A stretch of 62,899 nt of DNA. Origin: SCGC-AG-212-J23 sp035649175. GTDB lineage: Bacteria; Pseudomonadota; Gammaproteobacteria; Burkholderiales; SG8-39. Below the pieces are notes generated by a model that saw only the letters and a program-made list of their open reading frames with translations, searched no databases and had not been told where the DNA came from. The position numbers and the translations under genes are program-made. The stretch covers positions 1 through 62,899 of the forward strand of contig DASRKB010000198.1 of the NCBI GenBank assembly GCA_035649175.1, written 5' to 3'. Within the stretch, counting starts at the first letter, position 1, and the number at the start of each line of letters is the position of its first letter. Positions 17,351-25,633 of the stretch are shown piece by piece.

Positions 17351-19478
17351 GAGTACGGGACTGGTCGCGAACCGGCAGCTTGCGAATGCGCCTGCCGCTC
17401 GCCGCGAAGATCGCGTTTGTCAGCGCCGGCATGACGCAAGAAGTGCCCGGCTCACCGATTCCCCCTGGCGCTTCGACAGACTTCACCAGGTGAACGTCGA
17501 TGCGCGGCGTTTCGTGGATGCGCAGCACCCGGTAATCGCCGAAGTTGGTCTGCTCTACCCGGCCGTCCTTGATCGTGATCTCTCCGTGCAGCGCGGCTGA
17601 AAGACCGAACACGATGCCGCTCTCCATCTGTGCGCGAATGGTGTCGGGATTGACCTGGACGCCGCAGTCGACCACGCACCACACGCGCGTCGGCGTGACC
17701 GTGCCGTCCTTTTCGACGCGGAGCTCGACGACCTGCGCGATGAAACTGCCGAAGCCGGTGCAAAGCGCGATGCCGCGGCCCTCCCCTGCTGCGAGCGGCT
17801 TGCCCCATCCCGAGCGTTGCGCGGCGATCTGCAGCACCGCCTTCGCACGCTCGTTGCCCTCGAGAAGAGCGACGCGGTAGGCGAGCGGATCGGCATTCGC
17901 GTTGGCCGCAAGCTCGTCGATGAAGCTTTCCACCACGAAGGTGCCGCGCGTTACGCCCACACCGCGCCAGAAGGCAGTCCTGATGCCGGTCGGCGGTTCC
18001 TGCTGGACCCAATCGACGAGGATATCGCTGAAACCGTAAGGCGGATGCGCCGACCCTTCGACCGCGTCGGGATCGACGCCGTCCTTGATCCGGGCAGGGC
18101 TGTAGCGCGCGACGATGGACGAGCCGGCGATGCGGTGCGACCAGGCCACGGCCTTGCCCTTCGTGTCCATTCCCGCGCTGATGCGATCGTAGTAATAGGG
18201 CCGGTACATGTCCTGCTGGATGTCCTCCTCGCGGCTCCAGATCACCTGGACCGGCCCGCGCACGTGCTGCGCGATCTGGACCGCCCGTGCCGTGCCGTCG
18301 AACTCGAGGCGGCGGCCGAACCCCCCGCCCAGCAGATGATTGTGGATTCGCACCTGCTCGCGCTTGAGGCCCGTGAGCTTCATGACGACCGCCTGCGTGA
18401 TGCCGGGGATCTGAGTGCCGACCCAGATGTCGCAACCGTCTTCCGCCAGATGGACGGTGCAGTTCATCGGCTCCATCGTTGCGTGCGCGAGGAAGGGCTG
18501 CTCATACACTGCATCCAGCCTGCGTGCAGCGCCTGCGATCGCCTTGGCGGCATCCCCCGCGCGGCGCGCGACCGCGCCAGGCAGTGTCGATGCCTGGGCG
18601 AGCTGAGCCACGATGTCGGCGGTGGAGACCTTTGCGTTGGGTCCCGCGTCCCACCTCGGCGATGCGACGGCGAGGCCCTGCTTGGCCGCCCAGGTGTTTG
18701 TCGCGACGATGGCGAGCGCGTCGTCAAGGCGCACGACCTGCGCCACGCCAGGAACGCCCTTCGCCTTCGCTTCGTCGACGAAGGCAAGTTTCCCACCCAG
18801 GGTAGGCGAAGCTGCGATCACCGCGAATTGCATCCCCGGAAGCCGGGTATCGATACCGAACTTCGCCCTGCCGTTGACCTTGCCGGCCGCGTCGAGGCGG
18901 CGCTGCGGCGTGCCGACGAGCTTGAAGTTCGCGGGCTCTTTGAGCACGACCTCCTCCGGCACCGGGAGCTTCGCCGCGGCATCCGAGAGCTCGCCGTAGC
19001 CAAGCGTGCGCCCGGTGGGCACGTGGATCACTGTGCCGCTCTCCGCGCGACAGCTGGACGGATCGACGCCCAAGCGTTGCGCGGCTGCCGTGACCAGCAT
19101 GACGCGCGCCGTCGCCCCGGCCCGGCGCAACGGAAGGTACGCGCCTCGAATGGAGGTCGACGAACCTGTAAGCTGGTAGCCGATCAGCGGATTGATATAG
19201 AGCTTGTCGTCCGGCGCCGAGTGCTCGATCGCGACCTTGCCGACATCGACCTCGAGCTCCTCGGCTATCAGCATGGGGATGGACGTGTATGTTCCCTGGC
19301 CCATCTCGATGTAAGGCATCACGAACGTGACCTTGCCCGCGCGATCAACGCGCAGGAACGCGTTCGGCGCGAACGTCGCGTTGCGTATCCGGCCCTGTGC
19401 AGGAAGGCCGAAGCCGAGCATCAAACCACCAGAGGTCGCCGCCGCCACGCTCAACCTGAGAAATTCCCGCCTTTTCAT
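17346..19478 (-). CDS. iorB: Molybdopterin-binding large subunit of aldehyde/isoquinoline oxidoreductase
   Basis: 710 residues with a Tat-like N-terminus (MKRREFLRLSVAAATSGGLM), so the enzyme is exported folded. Molybdenum-hydroxylase motifs are visible: GQGTYTSIPMLIAEELEVD near residue 60, LLGGGFGRRLEFDG near 385, and GIALCTGFGSFIAQVVE near 575. It forms a heterodimer with the 2Fe-2S subunit encoded just upstream, whose gene it overlaps by 4 bp. It hydroxylates N-heterocycles or oxidises aldehydes to acids in the periplasm, passing electrons to cytochromes. It belongs to the operon under promoter copy A'. Confidence 0.9.
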   Translation of the reverse strand: MKRREFLRLSVAAATSGGLMLGFGLPAQGRIRNATFAPNAFLRVDRAGKVTFVMPYIEMGQGTYTSIPMLIAEELEVDVGKVAIEHSAPDDKLYINPLIGYQLTGSSTSIRGAYLPLRRAGATARVMLVTAAAQRLGVDPSSCRAESGTVIHVPTGRTLGYGELSDAAAKLPVPEEVVLKEPANFKLVGTPQRRLDAAGKVNGRAKFGIDTRLPGMQFAVIAASPTLGGKLAFVDEAKAKGVPGVAQVVRLDDALAIVATNTWAAKQGLAVASPRWDAGPNAKVSTADIVAQLAQASTLPGAVARRAGDAAKAIAGAARRLDAVYEQPFLAHATMEPMNCTVHLAEDGCDIWVGTQIPGITQAVVMKLTGLKREQVRIHNHLLGGGFGRRLEFDGTARAVQIAQHVRGPVQVIWSREEDIQQDMYRPYYYDRISAGMDTKGKAVAWSHRIAGSSIVARYSPARIKDGVDPDAVEGSAHPPYGFSDILVDWVQQEPPTGIRTAFWRGVGVTRGTFVVESFIDELAANANADPLAYRVALLEGNERAKAVLQIAAQRSGWGKPLAAGEGRGIALCTGFGSFIAQVVELRVEKDGTVTPTRVWCVVDCGVQVNPDTIRAQMESGIVFGLSAALHGEITIKDGRVEQTNFGDYRVLRIHETPRIDVHLVKSVEAPGGIGEPGTSCVMPALTNAIFAASGRRIRKLPVRDQSRTP

Positions 19479-19930
19479 GTCACACCCGCGGCCTTCTTGA
19501 TTGCTGCGCGGATCCGCGGATATGTGCCGCAGCGGCAGATGTTGCCGGCCATGGCGTTATCGATATCGGCGTCGCCCGGCCGGGCATTGGCGGCGACAAG
19601 TGCGGCTGCAGACATGATCTGGCCGGACTGGCAGTACCCGCATTGCACGACGTCCAGAGCAAGCCACGCGGTCTGGACCTTCTTGCCTGCTGGCGTGGCG
19701 CCGATGCCTTCGATGGTGGTGATGCGCTTCCCGGCCGCGGCCGAAACGGGCGTGATGCAGGAGCGCACCGGCTCTCCGTCGATATGAATCGTGCACGCGC
19801 CGCACAAGCCGGCGCCGCAGCCGAACTTCGTGCCGGTCATCGCCAGCACGTCGCGCAGCGTCCATAGCAACGGCATGTCGCCGGCGACGTCCACCGCATG
19901 GACCGTTCCGTTCACGTGGAGCTCGACCAT
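19475..19930 (-). CDS. iorA: 2Fe-2S small subunit of aldehyde/isoquinoline oxidoreductase
   Basis: 151 residues. Two iron-sulfur domains: the plant-type ferredoxin half (CGAGLCGACTIHIDG, then Cys in VRSCITP, about 38-60) and the C-terminal four-helix half (CGYCQSGQ and CRCGTYPRI, about 97-140). No export signal; it travels with the Tat-bearing large subunit. It lies between the VOC gene (6 bp upstream) and the large subunit (4 bp overlap), clearly one operon. Confidence 0.93.
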   Translation of the reverse strand: MVELHVNGTVHAVDVAGDMPLLWTLRDVLAMTGTKFGCGAGLCGACTIHIDGEPVRSCITPVSAAAGKRITTIEGIGATPAGKKVQTAWLALDVVQCGYCQSGQIMSAAALVAANARPGDADIDNAMAGNICRCGTYPRIRAAIKKAAGVT

Positions 19931-19936
19931 GGCGGC

Positions 19937-20596
19937 CTACCGCGGCAAGGGCTTGCCGGCGTGCTCGCTCGCCATGTACTCCGCGTACCACTCCGGCCAG
20001 CCCGCGGTGTCGGACTTGCCGATGCGCTTCTCGTGCTCGCCGTGCGCGAGCGCCGCGCGGCGCATCGCCTGCGCGAGCTCGGCAGCCGAGCCGAACGTCA
20101 ACCCATCGGAGTCCACGCGTCCCGGCAGGCGCGCGGTGATCTCCTGCAGCAGCCAGGCGTTGCCGTCGGGGTCCTTGAAGGTGGCGTACGAGGCATAGCT
20201 GCGGCGCTCCGGATGGAGTCCGCCCTGGAAGCTTTCGCCGGGGGCGTGGTGGTGGAACGCTTGGCTCACCTCGACACCGCGCTGGATCAGCCCGGAACGC
20301 GCGGCTTCGATGTCGGATACGACAAGGAACAGGCCCTGCGCCGAGCCGGGCTCGGCCGGCGTGACCCCCTTGCCAAAGTGGATGGAGCACGCCGAGCCCG
20401 GAGGGGTGAACTGCACGCCGCGGAAGGCGTCGCCTTTGATGAAGTCGCCGTCGAGCCGCCAGCCCAGGCCGCCGTAGAAGCGCTTGGCGCGATCCACGTC
20501 CGAAACAGGGATGACGACGACCTCCAGCTTCATCTCGACCGCGCGCGCTTTCGCCGTCTTAACGGAGGGCTCTGCTGCTACCTCGACTGTGCTCAT
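19937..20596 (-). CDS. VOC family protein with C-terminal extension
   Basis: 219 residues. Residues 22-155 form a glyoxalase/VOC module (KLEVVVIPVSDVDRAKRFYGGLGW, then ATFKDPDGNAWLLQEIT). The C-terminal 60 residues (AAELAQAMRRAALAHGEHEKRIG..WYAEYMASE) are helical and typical of a VOC subgroup seen with esterases and stress genes. AAAGGAG precedes the ATG at 20596, which was preferred over an upstream ATG. It is the first gene of the operon driven by promoter A' and is divergent from epoxide hydrolase 1. Confidence 0.82.
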   Translation of the reverse strand: MSTVEVAAEPSVKTAKARAVEMKLEVVVIPVSDVDRAKRFYGGLGWRLDGDFIKGDAFRGVQFTPPGSACSIHFGKGVTPAEPGSAQGLFLVVSDIEAARSGLIQRGVEVSQAFHHHAPGESFQGGLHPERRSYASYATFKDPDGNAWLLQEITARLPGRVDSDGLTFGSAAELAQAMRRAALAHGEHEKRIGKSDTAGWPEWYAEYMASEHAGKPLPR

Positions 20597-20624
20597 GGTT
20601 CGGCTCCTTTCGAATGGGAGCGCC

Positions 20625-20668
20625 ATCACACCGCAGCGCCTCCGGCGAGTCGATTAGACGATGGTCTC
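20625..20668 (-). promoter_or_regulatory. Island promoter copy A' (VOC-iorAB operon)
   Basis: On the minus strand the core ACCATCGTCTAATCGACT ends in a -35 box TCGACT (20653-20648). It is followed at exactly 17 bp by -10 TGTGAT (20630-20625), with the VOC ATG 28 bp further. It differs from copies A and B at three of 21 positions. It faces copy A head to head with 22 bp between the two elements. Confidence 0.75.
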
Positions 20669-20690
20669 GGCCGACACCTAGGTATGGGGC

Positions 20691-20734
20691 GACACCATCG
20701 TCCAATCGACCAGGCTGCTCACGTCTGGTGTCAT
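20691..20734 (+). promoter_or_regulatory. Island promoter copy A (epoxide hydrolase 1)
   Basis: Core ACCATCGTCCAATCGACC at 20694-20711, whose last six bases (TCGACC) act as the -35 box. After a 17-bp spacer comes -10 TGTCAT (20729-20734), and the ATG follows 27 bp later at 20762. The 21-bp element is identical to copy B near 25.55 kb. Confidence 0.78.
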
Positions 20735-20761
20735 GCCACGCTCCATACACGAGGATCGTTC

Positions 20762-22024
20762 ATGACGTCCGAGAAACTGCGCTTCAAGTCGGCCGCGCTT
20801 GCCTTGGCGCTCTGTGTCTTTTCCTCGCCGGTCGCAGCCGATGACCGGTCGATCCGCTCCTTCAAGTTTCACGCCCAGAAGGCGGCGCTCGACGATCTGC
20901 GTCGACGCATCAAGGCCACCCGCTGGCCCGACAGGGAAACCGTCGCCGACCGCTCACAGGGCACGCAGCGGGCGAAGCTGCAGGAACTCGTTCGCTATTG
21001 GGGCAGCGGCTACGACTGGAGGAAGGCGGAGGCGAAGCTCAACAGCCTGCCGCAGTTCGTCACGACGATCGACGGAGTCGACATCCACTTCATCCACGTC
21101 CGCTCGCGTCATGCGGATGCCCTGCCGATCATCGTCACCCACGGCTGGCCGGGTTCGGTCCTCGAGCAGATCAAGCTCATCGAGCCGCTCACCGATCCCG
21201 CTACATACGGTGGGCGAGCGCAGGATGCCTTCGACGTCGTCATCCCTTCGATGCCCGGTTTCGGCTTCTCGGGCAAGCCGACCTCCCCGGGCTGGAACCC
21301 GGACCGCATCGCCCGAGCCTGGGCGGAGCTGATGAAGCGCCTCGGGTATACGCGCTACGTCGCGCAAGGCGGCGACTGGGGGTCGCCCGTCTCGAGCGCG
21401 ATGGCCCGCCAGAAAGCGGCGGGCTTGCTCGGGATACACATGAACTTGCCGGCGACCGTACCGGCCGAGATCGCAGCCGTGCTCGCCACCGGCGGCCCTG
21501 TGCCCGCGGGACTGTCGGAGAAGGAGCGCGCAGCCTTCCTCTCGCTCGACACGTTCTACAAGAAGCGCAGGGCCTACGGCGCCATGATGGGGACGCGGCC
21601 GCAGGTGATCGGCCAGGTGCTGACCGATTCTCCGGCGGGGCTCGCGGCCTTCATGTACGACTACAACGACGGCGAGCCCGAGCGCGTGATCGGCAAGGAC
21701 GATTTCCTCGACAACGCCACGCTGTACTGGCTGACGAATAGCGCCGCCTCGTCGGCGCGGATCTACTGGGAGACGAGCGGCCAGAGCGTCGTCCTCGCGG
21801 CCGCGCAGAAGACGGCCGAGATCTCGCTGCCCGTCGCCATCACGGTGTTCCCCGGAGAGGTATACCAGGCGCCCGAAACCTGGGCCCGGCGCGCCTACCG
21901 CAACCTCATCTACTTCAACGAAGTCGACAAAGGCGGCCACTTCGCAGCCTGGGAGCAGCCCGAGCTCCTGGCCGCCGAGCTGCGCGCCGCTTTCCGGTCG
22001 CTTCGCCGATTCCCCCTCCCCTAA
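20762..22024 (+). CDS. Exported epoxide hydrolase 1 (EHN-type α/β-hydrolase)
   Basis: 420 residues with a signal peptide (ALALALCVFSSPVAADD, cleavage near 26). The N-terminal EHN domain (FKFHAQKAALDDLRRRIKAT) is followed by the α/β-hydrolase fold: oxyanion loop HGWPGS near 126, nucleophile Asp near 204 in AQGGDWGS, and catalytic His near 392 in GGHFAAWEQP. It opens epoxides to diols, here predicted outside the cytoplasmic membrane, whereas most family members are cytosolic. It is a paralogue of the gene at 27003-28310. A cupin gene follows 16 bp after the stop. Confidence 0.9.
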   Translation: MTSEKLRFKSAALALALCVFSSPVAADDRSIRSFKFHAQKAALDDLRRRIKATRWPDRETVADRSQGTQRAKLQELVRYWGSGYDWRKAEAKLNSLPQFVTTIDGVDIHFIHVRSRHADALPIIVTHGWPGSVLEQIKLIEPLTDPATYGGRAQDAFDVVIPSMPGFGFSGKPTSPGWNPDRIARAWAELMKRLGYTRYVAQGGDWGSPVSSAMARQKAAGLLGIHMNLPATVPAEIAAVLATGGPVPAGLSEKERAAFLSLDTFYKKRRAYGAMMGTRPQVIGQVLTDSPAGLAAFMYDYNDGEPERVIGKDDFLDNATLYWLTNSAASSARIYWETSGQSVVLAAAQKTAEISLPVAITVFPGEVYQAPETWARRAYRNLIYFNEVDKGGHFAAWEQPELLAAELRAAFRSLRRFPLP

Positions 22025-22040
22025 ACGAAAGGAGAACCAC

Positions 22041-22442
22041 ATGAGAGCGACTCGATTCATTGCGGCAGCGGCGCTCATCGCCGCGACTGCCTTCGCACCG
22101 GACGCTGCGCTGGCGCAGTGGACTGGCATCAAGCGTACCGACGTGGAGCGCAAAGACCTGAGCGCCCCCGGGCGTGAAGTGATCCAGGTCCTGGTCGAAT
22201 TCGCGCCCGGCGTCTCTGCGCCCAGGCACGCGCATCCCGGCGAAGAGATCGCGTACGTCATCGATGGCGTGTTCCTGTACGAGCTCGACGGCAGGCCGCC
22301 GGTGACGCTCAAGGCCGGCGAGGCGCTGTTCATCCCCGCCGGAACGTTCCATGTGGTGAAGAACGTCGGGAGCGGTAACGCGGTGGAGCTTGCCACGTAC
22401 ATCGTCGAAAAGGGGAAGGCCCTCCTCGTACCTGGCGACTAG
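22041..22442 (+). CDS. Exported cupin-domain protein
   Basis: 133 residues with a signal peptide ending near ALAQW (residue 29). Single cupin barrel: PRHAHPGEEIAYVIDG near 69-84 supplies the His/Glu metal ligands and PAGTFHVVKNVG near 108 the third His. It lies 16 bp after epoxide hydrolase 1 with a strong AAAGGAG, so it is co-transcribed from promoter A. A metal-dependent oxygenase/isomerase or a binding role is possible; the substrate is unknown. Confidence 0.85.
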   Translation: MRATRFIAAAALIAATAFAPDAALAQWTGIKRTDVERKDLSAPGREVIQVLVEFAPGVSAPRHAHPGEEIAYVIDGVFLYELDGRPPVTLKAGEALFIPAGTFHVVKNVGSGNAVELATYIVEKGKALLVPGD

Positions 22443-22445
22443 AGC

Positions 22446-22625
22446 GTGAGCGACAGTACCGACCTGCAATCTGGTCATCCGCCCGCTACCCGCGTCCCGT
22501 GCACTGTCTGTCAGCGCGAAATTCCCTTGTCCGCAGCTGTCTGGCGGGAGTCTTCCGACTACGTGGCGCATTTTTGCGGCCTGGAATGCTACGAACTGTG
22601 GCGCAACCAATCAGGCAGTCCATGA
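22446..22625 (+). CDS. Small zinc-finger-like protein (DUF3330-type)
   Basis: 59 residues from GTG, 3 bp after the cupin stop. It has CTVCQREIPLSAAVW near residues 19-33 and HFCGLECYELW near 43-53. The two cysteine pairs in C-x2-C…C-x3-C spacing form a likely zinc site, as in DUF3330 proteins found beside mercury and stress genes. Coding sense is supported by the conserved phrase and tight spacing in the operon. It overlaps no other gene. Confidence 0.65.
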   Translation: MSDSTDLQSGHPPATRVPCTVCQREIPLSAAVWRESSDYVAHFCGLECYELWRNQSGSP

Positions 22626-22719
22626 AGCTGCAGAGCCAAGACATTCGGAAGTTCGTCAACGTCAGATCGGTGTCGGTGACGGAGCGGGTCTCCGGTCGCG
22701 GCGGCGACACAGAATAGCG

Positions 22720-23099
22720 ATGAATGCCGCGGAGCTCTTGGTGCACTGCCTCGAGAACGAAGGCGTCCAGTACGTCTTCGGCATCCCGGGGGAAGAGAAC
22801 ATCCACATCATGGACGCGCTTTCGCGAAGCCGTATCCGCTTTGTCCCCACGCGCCACGAGCAGGGCGCGGCGTTCATGGCGGACGCCACTTCGGCATCGA
22901 CTTCGGCAACCCCGACCTCGTCGCTTACGCGAGCAGCTTTGGCATGCGAGCCCGCAGCATCGAGCGCGCCGAAGAGCTTCTACCAGCGTTGCGCGCAAGC
23001 CTCGACGCCGGCGCCCCTTCGCTGATCGACTGCCCGATCGACTACCGGGAAAACGAGAAGCTCACCCAGGCTTTGGGCGAGGTCATCTGCCGGGGCTGA
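22720..23099 (+). pseudogene. Acetolactate synthase-like (ThDP enzyme), centre deleted
   Basis: The first 54 codons are a perfect ThDP-enzyme start (MNAAELLVHCLENEGVQYVF, GIPGEEN, RHEQGAAFMAD). At about 22884 the reading jumps to another frame giving the normal C-terminus of the same family: FGIDFGNPDLVAYASSFGM, then APSLIDCPIDYRENEKL, ending at TGA 23097-23099. Some 420 central residues, including the cofactor site, are absent, so no activity is possible. Both ends remain almost undamaged, suggesting a single recent deletion. Confidence 0.88.
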
Positions 23100-23373
23100 G
23101 CGCCGTCGCGAAGGTGTGGTTGTCGAACCGGCGCGGACGCGACAGAACGGCCATGTGTCGGACCTGATCCACGCGAATTTCCTCGCTCGTCCCGTCGTGA
23201 TGACGAATGACCAAAAACTCTGCGGGTGGTCTGACCGCCAGATCGACAGCTCTCCCGACGACTGTGCGTCCGTCGCGCGTCGTGAGCTCGACGTCGTAGC
23301 GGTCCATGCAAGCGATCTCGAACATCTCGTAGTCTGCACACGAGATCGGGACATAGTCTCCTTCAGGTGCCAT
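23083..23373 (-). CDS. rof: Rof (YaeO) Rho-binding antiterminator
   Basis: 96 residues. It opens with DYVPISCADYEMFEIACMDR, the diagnostic start of Rof, followed by the Sm-like barrel VELTTRDGRTVVGRAVDLAV and RHHDGTSEEIRVDQVRHM. Rof binds Rho's primary RNA site and relieves termination. It is convergent with the acetolactate synthase remnant and overlaps its last 17 bp. A small stand-alone gene, possibly the last of the aldehyde dehydrogenase operon (30 bp downstream of the ABM gene). Confidence 0.85.
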   Translation of the reverse strand: MAPEGDYVPISCADYEMFEIACMDRYDVELTTRDGRTVVGRAVDLAVRPPAEFLVIRHHDGTSEEIRVDQVRHMAVLSRPRRFDNHTFATALSPGR

Positions 23374-23403
23374 GACTTGACTCCTTCCTCGACTGGGCGG
23401 CGA

Positions 23404-23976
23404 TCATGCCGGCCTGGGTGGGAACAGCCAGCGCGCGAAGACGCGCGTGAGGACTGGCATGACGACCCAGGTCAGCCCGGCGACGATCATTGCGGTGACG
23501 AGCACGTTCAGGAGCAAAGGGGGCCAAGTCGGCAGCAACCAGGCGCCTAGCCGCGGCAAGGCTGCCGTGAGCGGATATGCGCCGATCAAGGTCACGAGCG
23601 CCATCTTGATCCGGGCGGGCGGCGCCGGGCGCGGCGACTCGGGTGGGGTGAACCAGCCCCCGAGCCCGTCGCGCTCCTCGATGTACGGGTCCTGCTCCGT
23701 GAGCTCGCGGAGACGCACCATCCATACGCGGTACTCCGGCGCATCCTTGAACGCTTTCCGCGCTCTCCAGTCGGAGAAATGGTGCACGACCGTGTACTCG
23801 CGAGAGCCTCCTGGCTGCGGCCGCAGCACGTCGACGCCATGGTTGCCGGGGAAAGCGAGCGCGAAGTCAACGAGCGCGCGCATCGCGAGCTCGAAGTCAG
23901 CCTCCGCACCGGGCTTCACTCGGCGGCGCACCACGACCGTAACGGGTTCGGTTCGCACGGACTCAACGGGCCGCAA
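23404..23976 (-). CDS. ABM-domain (antibiotic biosynthesis monooxygenase-like) membrane protein
   Basis: 190 residues. Residues 11-100 form an ABM ferredoxin-like barrel (VTVVVRRRVKPGAEADFELAM, EYTVVHHFSDWRARKAF). The C-terminal part has two hydrophobic segments (about 123-140 and 152-175), placing the domain at the inner membrane. This fused form is common but uncharacterised. Its start overlaps the 3' end of the aldehyde dehydrogenase gene by 14 bp, so both come from promoter E. Confidence 0.82.
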   Translation of the reverse strand: MRPVESVRTEPVTVVVRRRVKPGAEADFELAMRALVDFALAFPGNHGVDVLRPQPGGSREYTVVHHFSDWRARKAFKDAPEYRVWMVRLRELTEQDPYIEERDGLGGWFTPPESPRPAPPARIKMALVTLIGAYPLTAALPRLGAWLLPTWPPLLLNVLVTAMIVAGLTWVVMPVLTRVFARWLFPPRPA

Positions 23977-25456
23977 CGCCCGGCTGCAGGACGATGTGCT
24001 TGTACTCGACGAAGTCGTCGAGTGCTGCTAGGCCCCTCAGCCGGCCGCGGCCGCTCTGCTTGTAGCCGCCCTCCTCGAACTCGTCTCGGACCACCACCCA
24101 ATCGTTGATCCATACCGTACCGGCCTCGAGCTCGCGCGCGATCCGCAATGGACGATCCACATCCCGCGACCAGACGGAGGCCGCCAGGCCGTATTCGCTG
24201 TCATTGGCCAGCGCGATTGCATCGGCTTCGGTGTCGAAGACCTGCATCGTCTGCACCGGCCCGAACACCTCTTCCTGAACAATCGGCAGCCGTGAGTCCT
24301 CGACCTCGAGAAGCGTCGGGCGGTAGAACGCGCCCTTGGCGAGAGGGCCGTCGGTGATGGGACCGCCGCGCACGATGACCTTGCCGCCGGCAGCAATGGC
24401 CGCTTCGACCATCTTGTTTACCCGCTCGACGCTCGCCCTGTCGATCAGCGACCCCATCTCGCTTTCAGGATCGGAGGCCGGCCCCACCTTTACCTTGGCA
24501 AGGCGCTCGCCAAGGCGTTCGCGAACCCTGTCCGCAATCCCGCGCTGCACGAGGAGGCGGCTTCCCGTCATGCAGAACTGCCCCGCGAAGACCGTGAGCG
24601 CCTTCTCGATCTTCGGCAGGGCCGCATCGAGATCCGCGTCGTCGAAGACGATGAGCGGCGTCTTCCCGCCCAGCTCGAGGCCGAACCGCTTGAGGCGTGA
24701 AGCGCCGACCTCGGAGATCGTTCGTCCCGTACGCGTGCTACCCGTGAAGCTGATCGTCGGAACGTCGGGGGATTCCACCAGGTAGCTCAGAACTTCCCGC
24801 CCGCCGGTGACCATGTTGACCGCACCCGGCGGAAGGCTTTCCACTTCGCCCATCACCTCGCTGACAAGCGCGTTCATTTGCGCGGTCTCCTCCGGCATCT
24901 TGACGACCACAGAACAGCCAGCCGCCAGCGCCGGGGCAAGCGAGCGGATGAGCAGCGCGACAGGGGCATTCCACGGCACGCTAATGCCCGCAACGCCCAT
25001 CGCTTCGCGGAGAAGCAGTGACATGCGTCCCGCTTCCCACTCGGCCGCCCGGCCGTAATGCGCGCTCACGAGGGTGGCGCCGTAGCGCAGCCCCGGCGCA
25101 GCAAACCCAACTTCGAACAGCGCCTCGGGCAGGATCTTGCCGGTCTCGGCGGCAATCGCTTGCGCGAGCTCCGCGGCACGCGCTTCGAACCGAGCCGCCA
25201 TCTCGTTGAGCGCACGGGCCCTGAGATCGCGATTCGTTTTCCAGTCGGTGTAGCGGAAGACGCGCGCCGCAGCCGCGACCGCGGCCGCGGCGTCGTCCTT
25301 CCTGCCGAAAGCATATGCGCCGATCTTCTCGCCCGAAGCGGGATTGATGCTGTCCCGATGGTCGGCCGAATCCCGCCACTGCCCGTCGATCCAGTGCCGG
25401 GCGAGCCGCTTCACTCTCGAGACCTCAGCGAAGCCGCGCACGTAATGGCTGCTCAT
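23963..25456 (-). CDS. NAD(P)-dependent aldehyde dehydrogenase
   Basis: 497 residues from the ATG at 25456 with GGAG just upstream. Family motifs: VPWNAPVALLIRSLAPALAAG near 163, Glu261 in FGLELGGKTP, catalytic Cys294 in AGQFCMTGSR, and EVFGPVQTM near 385. It oxidises aldehydes to carboxylic acids in the cytoplasm. Promoter E lies 25 bp upstream, divergent from the cupin/AhpD operon. With the nearby alcohol dehydrogenase and IorAB it completes an alcohol-aldehyde-acid route; the natural substrate is unknown. Confidence 0.93.
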   Translation of the reverse strand: MSSHYVRGFAEVSRVKRLARHWIDGQWRDSADHRDSINPASGEKIGAYAFGRKDDAAAAVAAAARVFRYTDWKTNRDLRARALNEMAARFEARAAELAQAIAAETGKILPEALFEVGFAAPGLRYGATLVSAHYGRAAEWEAGRMSLLLREAMGVAGISVPWNAPVALLIRSLAPALAAGCSVVVKMPEETAQMNALVSEVMGEVESLPPGAVNMVTGGREVLSYLVESPDVPTISFTGSTRTGRTISEVGASRLKRFGLELGGKTPLIVFDDADLDAALPKIEKALTVFAGQFCMTGSRLLVQRGIADRVRERLGERLAKVKVGPASDPESEMGSLIDRASVERVNKMVEAAIAAGGKVIVRGGPITDGPLAKGAFYRPTLLEVEDSRLPIVQEEVFGPVQTMQVFDTEADAIALANDSEYGLAASVWSRDVDRPLRIARELEAGTVWINDWVVVRDEFEEGGYKQSGRGRLRGLAALDDFVEYKHIVLQPGVAAR

Positions 25457-25480
25457 GTCCGCTCCTTGGTCGAATGCCCA

Positions 25481-25524
25481 ATCAGAGCAGGCGCACGCAG
25501 TTAGAGCAATTGCACCATGGTATC
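25481..25524 (-). promoter_or_regulatory. Island promoter copy E (aldehyde dehydrogenase)
   Basis: Minus-strand core ACCATGGTGCAATTGCTC with -35 TTGCTC (25509-25504), 17-bp spacer and -10 TCTGAT (25486-25481). The ATG is 24 bp further. The most divergent copy of the element, but both halves (ACCATnGTnnAAT and the -10) and the spacing are kept. It faces copy B with 17 bp between the two elements. Confidence 0.7.
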
Positions 25525-25541
25525 TGCGGCCGGCGTCGATC

Positions 25542-25585
25542 GACACCATCGTCCAATCGACCGCGGGCACCCGCTCTGGTCTGAT
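25542..25585 (+). promoter_or_regulatory. Island promoter copy B (cupin-AhpD operon)
   Basis: Core ACCATCGTCCAATCGACC at 25545-25562, -35 TCGACC (25557-25562), 17-bp spacer, -10 TCTGAT (25580-25585). The cupin ATG at 25634 is 48 bp downstream. Identical to copy A across 21 bp. Confidence 0.78.
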
Positions 25586-25633
25586 TCGCTCACGCTGTGT
25601 GCTGACGATTTGACTTTACGTGAGGCCAAGACC

